NCBI RefSeq assembly: GCF_002834235.1
Contig: NZ_NNBY01000036.1
Span: forward strand, 124,001-188,000
Direction: 5' to 3'
DNA: 64,000 nt
Source of the DNA: Ruminococcus bromii
Lineage (GTDB): Bacteria; Bacillota; Clostridia; Oscillospirales; Acutalibacteraceae
Below, piece by piece: positions 50,830-60,463 of the stretch. How positions within the stretch are numbered: position 1 is the first letter of the stretch; each line of letters opens with the position of its first letter. A model generated the notes under the pieces. That model had not been told where the DNA came from and searched no databases. It saw only the letters and a list, made by a program, of their open reading frames with translations. Made by a program: the position numbers and the translations under genes.

Positions 50830-53160
50830 CTACGCAGTAGCACCTTCACCCGGCTTGGTTGTCATCAGCCTGTAAAGCTGTGTATTCTTCGGAAATTTGT
50901 TTGCGAACGGCACAAGTGAGCTACCTACCTTGATAAGTCCGTGTCCTGCTTCAACATTCGTGATATACGAAAGCTGTAAATCGGATATATTGAGCAGTCG
51001 TGCAAGCTCCTCTCTGTCGGTTGAAGCCTGATTGAGCATTACGATAAATTCAGAGTTTGCAAGCATCGTTCTTGCTGTATGGCTCTGTAACAGGTCATCA
51101 ACATTCTGTGTAATACCTGTCGCATACGCTCCGTACTTACGCACACGCTTCCAAAGTGTAAAAAGGAAATTAGCGGAATACTCGTGCTGAAACAGAAGAT
51201 AAATTTCATCAATGAAAATAAAGGTTGATTTGCCTTTCGCTCTGTTCTGCGTGATACGGTTGAGGATGCTATCCATTACAACGAGCATACCGATTGACAT
51301 AAGCTGTTTGCCGAGATCGAGAATATCGTAGCAGATAAGGCGGTTATCGGTATCAACATTTGTTTGCTTTGCAAAGGTGTTGAGTGAGCCGTTGGTGAAC
51401 AGTTCAATCGCAAGAGCGATTTCCTGCGCCTCAGGCTCGTCCTGCTTGAGAAGCTCCGCACGAAAGTCCTGCAAGGTAGGAACTCTGCCTGTATAGTTGT
51501 TCTGCTGATAGGTGCGATAAACGCCTGCTGTGCAACGGTCAATGATTGATTTCTCTTTTGCACCTAAAGGCAAAAACTGCTCGCAAAGCGACATAATAAA
51601 CTCTGACTTTAGGATAACAGGATTTGCACCGTCACCGTATTCCTCGGACATATCCATAGCGTTGATATGATTTTTAGAGGTAGCCGATATATTTATTACC
51701 TCGCCGCCGAGCGCATTAACAAGTGCTCCATACTCACGCTCAGGATCGACAATAATTACATCTGCATCCGATGAAAGAATTTGATTGACAATCTCACCCT
51801 TTGCTGCGAATGATTTACCGCCGCCCGATACACCGAGGATAAACTCGTTACCGTTCAAAAGCTGTTTTCGGTCGGCGATAATCATATTCTTTGAAATAAC
51901 ATTCTGACCGTAGTAAATACCGTTGTCGTGGAAAATATCCTGCACACGGAACGGCATAAGCACGGAAAGTGATTCGGTTGTCAGAGTGCGGAATGAATCA
52001 ATTTTGCGTACACCGAAAGGCATAGCTGTATTCAGTCCGTCCATCTGCTGAAATTTCAGTATTGCAAACTGACAAAGATGTTTTCTCGCTGTTGTGAGTA
52101 ATGCTTCCGTGTCGTTGTCAAGCTGTTCCTTTGTGTCTGCTGTGTGTACCATCGTAAGGACACCGAACATCATACGCTGGTCACGGGTAGTAAGGTCATC
52201 AAGAAATTCTTTCATTTCTTTCTGCTGCTGTTCCATATCATACGGAACGGTTGCGGAAAAGTTGTTGTTGGCGTTTTGTCTGCGCTGCCAATTCGTTATG
52301 TTGGTCTCAACGCCGAGCAAACGGCTCTCAGCTTCTCGCACGGCTTCGTCTGTCGGTACGGGTATAACATCAATAGACAATATCAGGTTACGGTTAAGCT
52401 CGGTAAGTTCCGAAATCATACTATCCTTGATATACGAAGCGTAGTCACGCATAAAAAGCACTCTGCCGTATCTGTCGCCGATTTTGAAAAAGTCCTTTTC
52501 AAACTCCATTGAATCGGGGCAGATATAGTCCTTGAAACTGTGTCCTTTCTTACAGCTCTCCTTAATGCTGAAATGATAGGAGCTTTCTTCACCTACACGG
52601 TAGAAATCGTGAAAGATACGAAGTCGCTCCTCTGCTTCAAGCTCAATGCACTGACTTCCGAGCTTGCTCAGGTGAGTAATCATATCGTTACCTACACGGT
52701 TAAAATAGGTGCGGGCTTCCTCTATGTTTTTCTTGCAGACAGATACTGTAATATACTTGTCCTGTACCATTGAATTTGCGCCTGTTGCTTTATCAAGCAG
52801 CATTTTGTTGTACTCATCACGGTAGATGTCAAGAGAGTCACCCTTGAGAGGAATCAGGATTGACTTTTCAAAGTCAAGTCGGTTGAGCCTGCGGTTGTTA
52901 ATGGTAATCTTTGTAGTAGCTCCGCTGTCAAATGAATTTAGCAGTTCGGAGTATTCAAGGAACATTTCCTCTTTATCCTCACGGCTTGCAACAGCGTAGT
53001 TAATATCGGTAAATTTAAAGGACTTGGAAAATTTGTCTTTTCCGATTCGGAAAATGCCGTCGTCATAAATGGCGGTAACAGGAATAACATCCTGAACCCC
53101 TTTTGGAACGACAAACTTTTCCTTGTCCTGTTTTCCTATATTTCTTAACGTTTTAATCAT
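50830..53160 (-). CDS. VirB4-family conjugation ATPase
   Basis: 776 residues. Walker A LGVSGGGKSFAAK near residue 443-455, VIIVDPEREYGALV (VirB4/TraE signature) and Walker B KSTFIFIDEIYLLFQ are present; LWKRVRKYGAYATGITQN is the sensor segment. It powers assembly and substrate transfer of the type IV-like secretion channel at the inner face of the membrane. It overlaps the end of prgI by 8 nt, so the two are coupled. Confidence 0.95.
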   Translation of the reverse strand: MIKTLRNIGKQDKEKFVVPKGVQDVIPVTAIYDDGIFRIGKDKFSKSFKFTDINYAVASREDKEEMFLEYSELLNSFDSGATTKITINNRRLNRLDFEKSILIPLKGDSLDIYRDEYNKMLLDKATGANSMVQDKYITVSVCKKNIEEARTYFNRVGNDMITHLSKLGSQCIELEAEERLRIFHDFYRVGEESSYHFSIKESCKKGHSFKDYICPDSMEFEKDFFKIGDRYGRVLFMRDYASYIKDSMISELTELNRNLILSIDVIPVPTDEAVREAESRLLGVETNITNWQRRQNANNNFSATVPYDMEQQQKEMKEFLDDLTTRDQRMMFGVLTMVHTADTKEQLDNDTEALLTTARKHLCQFAILKFQQMDGLNTAMPFGVRKIDSFRTLTTESLSVLMPFRVQDIFHDNGIYYGQNVISKNMIIADRKQLLNGNEFILGVSGGGKSFAAKGEIVNQILSSDADVIIVDPEREYGALVNALGGEVINISATSKNHINAMDMSEEYGDGANPVILKSEFIMSLCEQFLPLGAKEKSIIDRCTAGVYRTYQQNNYTGRVPTLQDFRAELLKQDEPEAQEIALAIELFTNGSLNTFAKQTNVDTDNRLICYDILDLGKQLMSIGMLVVMDSILNRITQNRAKGKSTFIFIDEIYLLFQHEYSANFLFTLWKRVRKYGAYATGITQNVDDLLQSHTARTMLANSEFIVMLNQASTDREELARLLNISDLQLSYITNVEAGHGLIKVGSSLVPFANKFPKNTQLYRLMTTKPGEGATA

Positions 53161-53518
53161 TGGCTTTCATAGCCTCCTTTGCTTTTCTTTCGATACTCGG
53201 CTTCATAAGCTCGTAGTAGGTATTTGTGGATTTGAATGTCAGCTTTTTAGGCGTAAGAAATTCTGATTTCACCCAAGCAATGACGAATTTTTCGGCAGTC
53301 ATTCCGTTGTACTTCACAAAGCCGAGTGCCGCAAACGGAGCGGCGGAAAGAATGCAAATCCACGATACGGTTTCTGTACCCACATACGGCTTTAAAAGGA
53401 AGAAAACGGCAACCGCCACCGCACAGGCGCATACGGAAAAAATGATCTGTCGAAGTGACAGACCAAAAAATACGGCTTCTGTGTAGTTGCGGATTTCTCT
53501 GTTTATTTTTACCTCCAT
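53153..53518 (-). CDS. PrgI-family membrane protein
   Basis: 121 residues from ATG 53518 (a TTG six bases earlier is possible). Begins MEVKINREIRNYTEAVFFGL, the PrgI signature, and has two adjacent transmembrane helices (IIFSVCACAVAVAVFFLL and WICILSAAPFAALGFV). A VirB3-like partner of VirB4 in Gram-positive conjugation systems. Confidence 0.9.
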   Translation of the reverse strand: MEVKINREIRNYTEAVFFGLSLRQIIFSVCACAVAVAVFFLLKPYVGTETVSWICILSAAPFAALGFVKYNGMTAEKFVIAWVKSEFLTPKKLTFKSTNTYYELMKPSIERKAKEAMKAND

Positions 53519-53538
53519 AATCAAGTTCCTTTCTAAAA

Positions 53539-54375
53539 TTAAAGTCCCATCATCTCACGAATGATACGGTCGGACATCTTTACCGTGCCGACAAGGACAA
53601 GCATATTGAATATCAGTTCACCGATATATGCCCAAGTCATTGTAACGGGTGAAGCGTCTGTTGCTACCACAGGCGGTGATGTTACGAACAGGGAGAATAT
53701 CAGGCAGGCTAAAACGATAACCGCACCCTCAAGGCAGACTGCGCAGTAACTTTTGAAGAAGCTCTTGCCTACATTCTGCGTAGGCTCGCCTGCAAAGGTT
53801 GAAAGCGGTATGGGAGCAAGCGCCGTGTACATATAGAGCTTGAAAAATCTTCCATACACGGTCAATATCATAATGAAAGACATTACGGTAATGAACAAAC
53901 CTCCGATAAGCGTTACTGCCCATAGTGGAATACTCTCCCAGAATCCGCAATCCTCTATTGCTGTTACCATTTCATCAGGCAACACGGTTTGCGTTGCCGT
54001 TTCCAAGCCTGCGGATGTCATAATCGTTGCGATTGTACTCTGTACGATATTGAACAGAGTCAGCATAAGCTCCATTCCGTTTGTAATGACGGCTTTGGCA
54101 AGAATAAACCGGACAAACAGCTTAACTGCGTGTTCGGGCTTCTTTACCTCTGCAAAGCTGCCGCAGGTTTTTACAACTCCTATGACAAAGAACAGCACAA
54201 GTAATGCTAATCCGATAGCCTGCACGGCAGAATTTACATTCTCAATCGCCGTCCAGATACCGCCGCCCTTAAAGTCTTTCGGAGATGTCAGCACGAGAGA
54301 CCAAATCTCTGTAATTTTAGCGTTCCAGGTGTCAAGTGCGTTTTGTAAATTCTGAACAACCCAATTATCGGACAT
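53539..54375 (-). CDS. VirB6/TrbL-like polytopic membrane protein
   Basis: 278 residues with about six hydrophobic segments, including LALLVLFFVIGVVKTCG and WAVTLIGGLFITVMSFIMIL. RFFKLYMYTALAPIPLSTFA is the conserved VirB6/TrbL-type loop. It forms the membrane channel of the conjugation machine. It begins with AGGAGGTG before the ATG and lies between Maff2 and prgI, the usual order in these elements. Confidence 0.88.
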   Translation of the reverse strand: MSDNWVVQNLQNALDTWNAKITEIWSLVLTSPKDFKGGGIWTAIENVNSAVQAIGLALLVLFFVIGVVKTCGSFAEVKKPEHAVKLFVRFILAKAVITNGMELMLTLFNIVQSTIATIMTSAGLETATQTVLPDEMVTAIEDCGFWESIPLWAVTLIGGLFITVMSFIMILTVYGRFFKLYMYTALAPIPLSTFAGEPTQNVGKSFFKSYCAVCLEGAVIVLACLIFSLFVTSPPVVATDASPVTMTWAYIGELIFNMLVLVGTVKMSDRIIREMMGL

Positions 54376-54434
54376 TAAAGCACCTCCTTAAAATTTATGG
54401 GGTATGGTTCATAAAACTCATACCCCTGTTTTGA

Positions 54435-54809
54435 TTAAGAGCCGATAATAAGGTTAAGAATTTCCTTTGCAAAGGTGATGATGACGCCGCCTGCAAGGGT
54501 AAGGAAGCCGTTGGCTCTCTGTGACGGGTCGTGTGATTTGAGTGACAGACCAATCTGCACAACGCCGAAGCCTGTGAGGATAAGTCCGACTGCTCTGATA
54601 AGTCCGAAGATAAAGGTTGAAAGGTTATTAATTGCTGTAAGTGCATTGCCGCCGCTTTCTTCTGCTGCAAACGCCGTTACCGTAAAGCAACATACAGCGA
54701 GTACAGTTGCAATCACAATCATACAGTAAGTACGAAAGCCTTTCTTAACCTTACCGTTCATCGGAAGTCTGTTATTCTTTCTCTGTGAAAGTCTTTTAGC
54801 AATATTCAT
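54435..54809 (-). CDS. Maff2-family mobile element membrane protein
   Basis: 124 residues. A Lys/Arg-rich start, a hydrophobic signal-like helix (IVIATVLAVCCFTVTAFA) ending in AFA, and two further transmembrane helices in a short C-terminal domain (FGLIRAVGLILTGFGVVQIG, GFLTLAGGVIITFAKEILN). Size and layout resemble VirB2/TrbC-type pilin-like subunits. The family is a standard component of Clostridia ICEs. AGGAGG precedes the ATG. Confidence 0.85.
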   Translation of the reverse strand: MNIAKRLSQRKNNRLPMNGKVKKGFRTYCMIVIATVLAVCCFTVTAFAAEESGGNALTAINNLSTFIFGLIRAVGLILTGFGVVQIGLSLKSHDPSQRANGFLTLAGGVIITFAKEILNLIIGS

Positions 54810-54823
54810 AATAAAAAGTCCTC

Positions 54824-56617
54824 CTATATTTTATAAATTTCCTGCAAGTCCTCATCGGACAACAGTTCATAGCTTGTTTCAGATATATCAATATCCTCAA
54901 CTTCTTCTTTTGAGAAATTGCCGACAGAAATAGTGGCAATATCATCTCTGACTTCACCTTGTCTGTAAACATCGGCTTTACCGTCAGCCGTCAGACTGAC
55001 ATTAGGATGTTTCAGTATGTCATACTTGAAGTCCTTTATCGGTCGCTCACCTCGTATAAAGAGGATTGCGTATCGGTTATCAAGTAACCTGACTTCATCA
55101 GGCGTCATAAGCTCTCTGCCGCTGATTTGGTAGTTTGTTGAGTAGTTACCGCTGTGTCCTGTACTCTTGCCGTAGGTGTTGGTATCAATCGTTTCCTTGC
55201 CGAGAAGCTCCGAAACATATTTGTGTGTACTCTGTTCATTGCCGCCGAGGTAGAGAAACTCATCGCAGTTACCGACAATGCTCTCCCATTGCTTTTCAAA
55301 CAGCGCCTTGAGCTGTGCTAAGTTCTGTAAGATAATACTGACCGATACACCACGGGAACGCATAACCGACAAAATCTTGTCGAAGTCATCGGGAAGCGAA
55401 ACATTTGCAAACTCGTCCATCAGAAAGTGAACCGGAACAGGTAATGCTCCGCCGTGTATATGGTCCGCCGAATAGAAAAGCTGTTGGAATAACTGTGTGT
55501 AAAGAATTGATACCAAGAAGTTGAAACTCGAATCGTTATCTGGTATCAGTGCAAACAACGCAACCTTTTTCTCGCCCATAGACGGCAAGTCAAGCTCATC
55601 CGTACAAGTCAAAGCCGCAAGACTTTCAAGGTTAAACTTTTCAAGTCGTGCGGCAAGCGTAATCTGTATTGACTTCAATGTTTTAGCCGAGCCTGAATGA
55701 TAGGAACGGTAATATTTGAGTGCAATATGGTCGGGATTTTCGTATTCCAAATCACTGAACAGGTTATCAAGCGGAGAGGGGCGAGGATTGTCGTCGTCCT
55801 CAATATCTGCCGCTCTGAGCATTTCCATAACCATTGAAAAATTCTGCTCTTCCTTTGGAGCTTCATAGTGCAGATAGAAAACTAATGCGAGAAGCAACAT
55901 AGAAGCCGCCGTGTCCCAAAACGGATCGTTGGACTGTGAGCCTTTCGGAGTTGTGCTTTTGAATAGGTTAGTTACCAAACGCTGAATGTCGTTATCATCA
56001 CGCAAATATACAAATGGATTGTAGCAATGACTCTTTTCCATTGAAATCAGGTCAAGCACACGCACCTCGTATCCCTTTGCTTCAAGCAAACCTCCTGTGT
56101 CACGCAAAATCTCACCTTTCGGATCAAGGATTACAAATGAGGTGTTCGCCTGCATCAAATTAGGTTTACAGTAAAATCGGGTTTTACCTGCACCCGAGCC
56201 GCCGCAAACTAAAGTGTTCAGATTTCGTCTGTGCTTCTGTGCGTTTATTCCGATACGAACATTCTGCGTCATTAACTTGTTATCAGACGGCGGGTACTGT
56301 CGGTATTTTCTGTCAATGGCTTTTGCATTTCCCCATTTTGCGGAGCCGTGTTCCTCTCTCCGACGATAATTTTTTCGTGTGGAAAAGTATATGCTAATCG
56401 CCATCCCATATGCCGCAAGAAAAATGATGACAGTTTTCAGGCTGTCCTCACAAAGCTGTATATCAAAAGGATTGCTTAAGGCGTTCATAAGTCCTGTAAC
56501 AATTTCGGATAAACCGCCTTTCAGAAACGGAGCAATAAGCAAAGCTAACCACACAACAGGAATTACACCTATTGAAGAAACTATGATAACGGATTTTTTC
56601 TCGCTATCTTGCATCAT
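54824..56617 (-). CDS. VirD4/TcpA-type coupling protein
   Basis: 597 residues from ATG 56617 (AAAGGAAC six bases upstream). Two N-terminal transmembrane helices (IIVSSIGVIPVVWLALLIAPF and DSLKTVIIFLAAYGMAISIYF) precede Walker A VCGGSGAGKTRFYCKPN (near 134-150), FVILDPKGEILRDTG and Walker B VHFLMDEFANVSLPDDF. It brings the relaxosome to the channel and pumps DNA (TraG/VirD4). The start overlaps the end of the 65-residue gene upstream. Confidence 0.94.
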   Translation of the reverse strand: MMQDSEKKSVIIVSSIGVIPVVWLALLIAPFLKGGLSEIVTGLMNALSNPFDIQLCEDSLKTVIIFLAAYGMAISIYFSTRKNYRRREEHGSAKWGNAKAIDRKYRQYPPSDNKLMTQNVRIGINAQKHRRNLNTLVCGGSGAGKTRFYCKPNLMQANTSFVILDPKGEILRDTGGLLEAKGYEVRVLDLISMEKSHCYNPFVYLRDDNDIQRLVTNLFKSTTPKGSQSNDPFWDTAASMLLLALVFYLHYEAPKEEQNFSMVMEMLRAADIEDDDNPRPSPLDNLFSDLEYENPDHIALKYYRSYHSGSAKTLKSIQITLAARLEKFNLESLAALTCTDELDLPSMGEKKVALFALIPDNDSSFNFLVSILYTQLFQQLFYSADHIHGGALPVPVHFLMDEFANVSLPDDFDKILSVMRSRGVSVSIILQNLAQLKALFEKQWESIVGNCDEFLYLGGNEQSTHKYVSELLGKETIDTNTYGKSTGHSGNYSTNYQISGRELMTPDEVRLLDNRYAILFIRGERPIKDFKYDILKHPNVSLTADGKADVYRQGEVRDDIATISVGNFSKEEVEDIDISETSYELLSDEDLQEIYKI

Positions 56618-56801
56618 CGCTGTTCCTTTCAATCACCTTGATTTTACGGTAAGGGGCGTTGCCGATTTTGATAATAAGGTCGTCCAATAGGTCCGTTGAT
56701 TTTTCTTCTGCAAGCAAGGCATTTCTTGTATCATTAAGTGACTGAATAACAGCACTGTGTTCGTTATCGTCAAGTACGATATGATAATAAGGCTCTTTCA
56801 T
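56604..56801 (-). CDS. Small conserved ICE protein
   Basis: 65 residues, begins MKEPYYHIVLDDNEHSAVIQ. An acidic helical protein with no known catalytic motif. It is tightly packed between the ArdC-like and coupling-protein genes and overlaps the latter by 14 nt, as small accessory genes do in related elements. Function unknown. Confidence 0.7.
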   Translation of the reverse strand: MKEPYYHIVLDDNEHSAVIQSLNDTRNALLAEEKSTDLLDDLIIKIGNAPYRKIKVIERNSDDAR

Positions 56802-56816
56802 ATAAGCACCTCGCTT

Positions 56817-57701
56817 TTATCGTTCACGGTCTTTTGAGCGTTCCTGCCGATGACGGTAAAGTTTGTCGGATACACGGGTGTGAATATCGCTCATTGCTGT
56901 TCTTATTTTGGAAAGCTCTGCACGGACTTCCTTCGGCTCTTTATTCTTCCATTCGGGAGGAATACGGTCAACGGCAAAATTCTTTGCCTCAACTCCGTAT
57001 TTCTTACAAAGCATATAGCCGATACACACCGCCTGAAAACTCATATCCTTACGGCTGTAGCTGTCGCTCCTGACCGAAAGCTCCGCATAGCCAAGTTCAA
57101 GGGCAACACCCTGAAACAATGCTACGCTGTCGCCGACACCTTTCTTGATAAAGAGCGTGTTCTTATCATTGTCGTAGTAGGCAACTGCATCGGGATTAGG
57201 AAGCTCACTGCTGCTCTCGCAGTTTACAGGAGCAGTGTCAAGCATTACCGAAACAAGATTTTTCGGGTCACGGTTGACCGTAGGTGCAGGCTGTCGTCTG
57301 CCATTGGTCTGTAAGATGTCAAATGCTTTCTTGACATTGTATGAAATACCCGTTGAGCCATCCGCCTTTGTATAATCAACAGGCTCCAGAATAGAAATGC
57401 TCTTTGCGCCCTTTTTGACACGGATATTGTCATCACGCCATCCGTTGAAATCCTTGAGTTGAGTAGCTTCCGGGCACTGCTTGTAAATAAGAAGTGCGTT
57501 AGCCGCTGAGTATCTGTCCATACGAGCCTGCGTATCAAGATATTTCTGAAATTCTGCAGGGTTGTTTACAATATCGGAAATCGCCGTATCAATGAGATTG
57601 TAAACGGCTTCTTTTTCTTCCTGTTTTGCTTTTGCATATTCTTCGGGAGAAAGCTTCGGTTTAAAACTGGCGCCTCTCCTTGAATTAAATTCGTTAGTCA
57701 A
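56817..57701 (-). CDS. ArdC-like single-stranded-DNA-binding protein
   Basis: 294 residues from a TTG at 57701 (AGAGG upstream). The N-terminal ArdC/LtrC-type domain has RMDRYSAANALLIYKQCPEA and FNGWRDDNIRVKKGAKSISI. ArdC proteins bind ssDNA and protect entering DNA from restriction. The C-terminal part (ALFQGVALELGYAELS) lacks a clear zinc HExxH, so only the DNA-binding role is supported. Overlap or near-contact with pcfB suggests co-translation. Confidence 0.82.
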   Translation of the reverse strand: MTNEFNSRRGASFKPKLSPEEYAKAKQEEKEAVYNLIDTAISDIVNNPAEFQKYLDTQARMDRYSAANALLIYKQCPEATQLKDFNGWRDDNIRVKKGAKSISILEPVDYTKADGSTGISYNVKKAFDILQTNGRRQPAPTVNRDPKNLVSVMLDTAPVNCESSSELPNPDAVAYYDNDKNTLFIKKGVGDSVALFQGVALELGYAELSVRSDSYSRKDMSFQAVCIGYMLCKKYGVEAKNFAVDRIPPEWKNKEPKEVRAELSKIRTAMSDIHTRVSDKLYRHRQERSKDRER

Positions 57702-57706
57702 AAATA

Positions 57707-58513
57707 TTACCTCTCTTTCGGTCCGTTATGCTTTGCCTTGTATTTTTTCTTAGGCTGTGTATGTTTGGTCTGTCCGTTTTTTGCAGGAGTTTTACGCTCC
57801 TGAGTGTGTTCAGGCTGATAGCGTTCTGCTTCCTTTTTCTGTCCTGCTGCCTTGTAGCGTTCCAGCTTTTCCCTAACAGAGGGTTTCTTTTCAGCAGACT
57901 TTATATCACCCTTATCAGTGCGCATATCTGCCTTGTCTGAGTCTTGCCTTGACTGAGGGCTTTTGTCGGTCTTGGCAACATCGGGGTTTTCATTGGCATT
58001 TTCTTTCTTCTCGGAAGGCTCTGCCAAAGCCTGTTCGACGATAATCTCGCCCTTGGATTTGGTCGGCTTATCAATCTGCACTTCATCTCTTTTTGCCGCC
58101 GATTTTTCCGCTTCCTTGATAATAGAAGCCTTATCAACCTTTGAAAATTCAAATCTGTCTGCAATTCGCTGTATTTTGGAAGCGTCCTCGGCACGGGCGA
58201 TTACATCAACCGTTGCATTCGGATCGTTGCTGTTCTTATCACGCAGGACTGTGTATAAAACTCCGTAACGCTTCGCCTGTTCGGTAAATTTTTTCAGGTC
58301 TTTGTTTTTGAAAGTAAATACCTTTAGCGGACTGCCCGATTTAATCATCTGCGTAAGTCGTGCCTTGCCTTTGGTTTTTGATTCCTGTTTCAGCGTGGAA
58401 GCAAGCAAAGGTACTAATTTCTTAATGCCCTTACCCGACAGCTTAACAACTTCCTCAAAGCCTTCAAGATAAAGTCTGACTATTATTTCAGCAGCGTCAC
58501 CGCCGTTGTTCAT
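57707..58513 (-). CDS. PcfB-family (DUF3801) protein
   Basis: 268 residues from ATG 58513 with GGAG eight bases upstream. The N-terminal ~140 residues are PcfB-like (MNNGGDAAEIIVRLYLEGFE ... FTFKNKDLKKFTEQAKRYGV). The remainder is a Lys/Glu-rich disordered tail, possibly DNA-binding. PcfB acts with the relaxase (pCF10 and relatives) in relaxosome assembly. It overlaps the relaxase gene end by 17 nt. Confidence 0.85.
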   Translation of the reverse strand: MNNGGDAAEIIVRLYLEGFEEVVKLSGKGIKKLVPLLASTLKQESKTKGKARLTQMIKSGSPLKVFTFKNKDLKKFTEQAKRYGVLYTVLRDKNSNDPNATVDVIARAEDASKIQRIADRFEFSKVDKASIIKEAEKSAAKRDEVQIDKPTKSKGEIIVEQALAEPSEKKENANENPDVAKTDKSPQSRQDSDKADMRTDKGDIKSAEKKPSVREKLERYKAAGQKKEAERYQPEHTQERKTPAKNGQTKHTQPKKKYKAKHNGPKER

Positions 58514-59870
58514 ATCTTCGGTTCTCCTTTCCTTTGGATTTTTCTTCCTCTGCAAGCACTTGTTCAAGGTTGGATTTCAGAACTCCCGACCTCTCTGCAA
58601 TACCGTTGCAGAGTTTAACTTCTTTGCGAAGCTTCCGTAATTCCTCCGTGATTTGAGAAATCTTTTCCTTTGCCTGCGACAGCTCTGCATCATCAATTTT
58701 TGTTCGTATCTTTTTTCGGAGGTGCGTTCTGTCGGCAGTAAGGCTTTTGATTTCGTTTTCAACAGAGGATTTGTATTCAAAAAGTTGCTCGTCGGTCTGA
58801 ATACCGTGCTTTCCGAGCAGCCTTGTCTGTTCGCTCAATTCATCAAGCTTCAAAAGTTCTTCTTCGAAATAGTAATGGATTTGAGCATTGCTGATTCTTT
58901 TGTATTTTGGCAATTTGCCAAGCCTGTAAAGATAATAAAGATAAAGACCGTATAAGCCGCCGATTTTTCTAATTTTATCTTTCCGTGTCGAAAGTCGGTA
59001 CTGTCGGCTCGTAACCGTACTTATGGTATATCGGTACACATCAACACGGCTCATATTTTCGTGAAGTCTTTTTCGTATAGCGTCGTTTGAGTAGTTTTCA
59101 CCGAGGTTGATTAGTCGGACAGGCTTCTTATAGCCGAGCGGAGTAACTGTCCAATACTTTCTGCTCGGGCTCAGCTGATAGGTATATCCCATATCACGGA
59201 GAGCGTACTTGAAATCCTCTATACTTTTACAATGCTCCAAAGCCAGGTCGATTACTTCACGCAGGGTACTGTACCGAGTGGGCATACCGGCTTTTTCCTT
59301 GTTGTAGTAATATGACGATTGCTTGCTTCTGTTGGGAGTCGGATTGAAATACAAGCCGTACTCCTTGCATACTTCATCTGCAATATACCTGAATTTAAAC
59401 CATACCTTTTCATCGTTCTGCAAACGCTTTCCGTCAACAAAGGAAACTGAGTTGATTACGAAGTGGCAGTGCAGATGTTTAGTATTCAGGTGAGTAGTCA
59501 CTACAATTTGAAAACGCTTGCCCCACATACGGCTTGCAAATTCCATACCGACCTTTTGTGCAAGCTCAGGCGTAATGTCCTGTTCCTTAAAACTCATATA
59601 TCCATGATATGCTTGTATGCCGTCTGTCTTTCCAAAGCATTTTTTCGTGGTTATAAATTGGTCACGGGCAGTTGCAGGATTGCAGTTTATGCCATCAACA
59701 TAATACTGCCGCTCTGTTTTTTCCTCGTCCTTTGCATAAGCAATAACATCAGCAAGTGTCTGATACTGTGCGTCGGTATAATTGGGGTTGCAAGTTTTCT
59801 CAGGATTGTTGGCATAGTCAATCACCCTGCCCAGATTATCTCTCACAACCCATAGCTTAGTTACTGCCAT
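58497..59870 (-). CDS. MOBP-type relaxase/mobilization nuclease
   Basis: 457 residues. Begins MAVTKLWVVRDNLGRVIDYA. The metal-binding three-His motif HLNTKHLHCHFVINSV (HxxxxHxHxH form) is present. An N-terminal Tyr (in NYTDAQYQTL or VIDYANN) would be the nicking residue, and a C-terminal helical/Lys-rich region follows. It nicks oriT, stays covalently bound to the 5' end and is exported with the DNA. It overlaps mobC by about 10 nt. Confidence 0.92.
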   Translation of the reverse strand: MAVTKLWVVRDNLGRVIDYANNPEKTCNPNYTDAQYQTLADVIAYAKDEEKTERQYYVDGINCNPATARDQFITTKKCFGKTDGIQAYHGYMSFKEQDITPELAQKVGMEFASRMWGKRFQIVVTTHLNTKHLHCHFVINSVSFVDGKRLQNDEKVWFKFRYIADEVCKEYGLYFNPTPNRSKQSSYYYNKEKAGMPTRYSTLREVIDLALEHCKSIEDFKYALRDMGYTYQLSPSRKYWTVTPLGYKKPVRLINLGENYSNDAIRKRLHENMSRVDVYRYTISTVTSRQYRLSTRKDKIRKIGGLYGLYLYYLYRLGKLPKYKRISNAQIHYYFEEELLKLDELSEQTRLLGKHGIQTDEQLFEYKSSVENEIKSLTADRTHLRKKIRTKIDDAELSQAKEKISQITEELRKLRKEVKLCNGIAERSGVLKSNLEQVLAEEEKSKGKENRRYEQRR

Positions 59871-60199
59871 TTCAGTTCTGATTTATCGGGTCGTAAAAAT
59901 ACACTCTCGATATGCGCCTGAAATTTATGCCAACGCTCCGCTTCACGATAAAGCATCGGAGCATCAAGAAAACCGAGAGAGTTTGCCTTTGCCGCAAGCT
60001 GATTTATATTGTTGCCTATTGAGGAAAGCTCACGCATTGCTTCAAAGAAACGCTCGTCAGGTTTTTCTTTCGGCTCATAGCCTTTCATCAGAAGACGTAC
60101 TAAAGCAGATTCATTAAGGCAAGTCATTTGTGCCTTTCTCTGCCATTCATCTTTTTCTTCTTTTGTCAGCCTGATATGCTTATCATAGCTTCTCCTCAT
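59861..60199 (-). CDS. MobC-like relaxosome accessory protein
   Basis: 112 residues from ATG 60199; AAAAGG lies nine bases upstream and two earlier in-frame ATGs have none. A ribbon-helix-helix-like start (MRRSYDKHIRLTKEEKDEWQ) is followed by the MobC signature (LSSIGNNINQLAAKANSLG). It binds DNA next to oriT and assists nicking by the relaxase encoded immediately downstream. Confidence 0.9.
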   Translation of the reverse strand: MRRSYDKHIRLTKEEKDEWQRKAQMTCLNESALVRLLMKGYEPKEKPDERFFEAMRELSSIGNNINQLAAKANSLGFLDAPMLYREAERWHKFQAHIESVFLRPDKSELKWQ

Positions 60200-60326
60200 C
60201 TTCATCATCCTTTTTATCTTTCATTTCGTAACGGTTGATTCGGTTAATCTGGAGCATACACATTAAAGCTACTCCGACAAAACCGCCGAGGAAGCAACCG
60301 AGTATGAATAAAATAAATCCGTGCAT
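60183..60326 (-). CDS. Small membrane protein (DUF3789-like)
   Basis: 47 residues: MHGFILFILGCFLGGFVGVA, one transmembrane helix, then NRINRYEMKDKKDD and an acidic end. It overlaps mobC by 17 nt. The composition and position match the tiny DUF3789 proteins that accompany mobC in Clostridia ICEs. Function unknown. Confidence 0.78.
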   Translation of the reverse strand: MHGFILFILGCFLGGFVGVALMCMLQINRINRYEMKDKKDDEDEEKL

Positions 60327-60463
60327 AATTTTCGTCCTTTTCTTTCGGGGTATTAGGGCAACCCCTAACGAGCCTTTTTACTGTTTTATCCGTTATGTGG
60401 ATACAAACAGTCTGCTCGCTAAGATTATTCATCAATCTTTGAGGTTGCCTGCATATTCAAGCT
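60327..60463. promoter_or_regulatory. Candidate origin of transfer (oriT)
   Basis: A 137-bp gene-free stretch upstream of the DUF3789-mobC-relaxase genes carries two dyads. One is TTAGGG-caac-CCCTAA (60353-60368), followed by ACG. The other is ACTGTTT...AAACAGT (60380-60411) with an inner ATCC/GGAT. Such paired inverted repeats next to mobC/relaxase are typical of MOBP oriT sites. The nick position is not determinable by eye. Confidence 0.45.
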
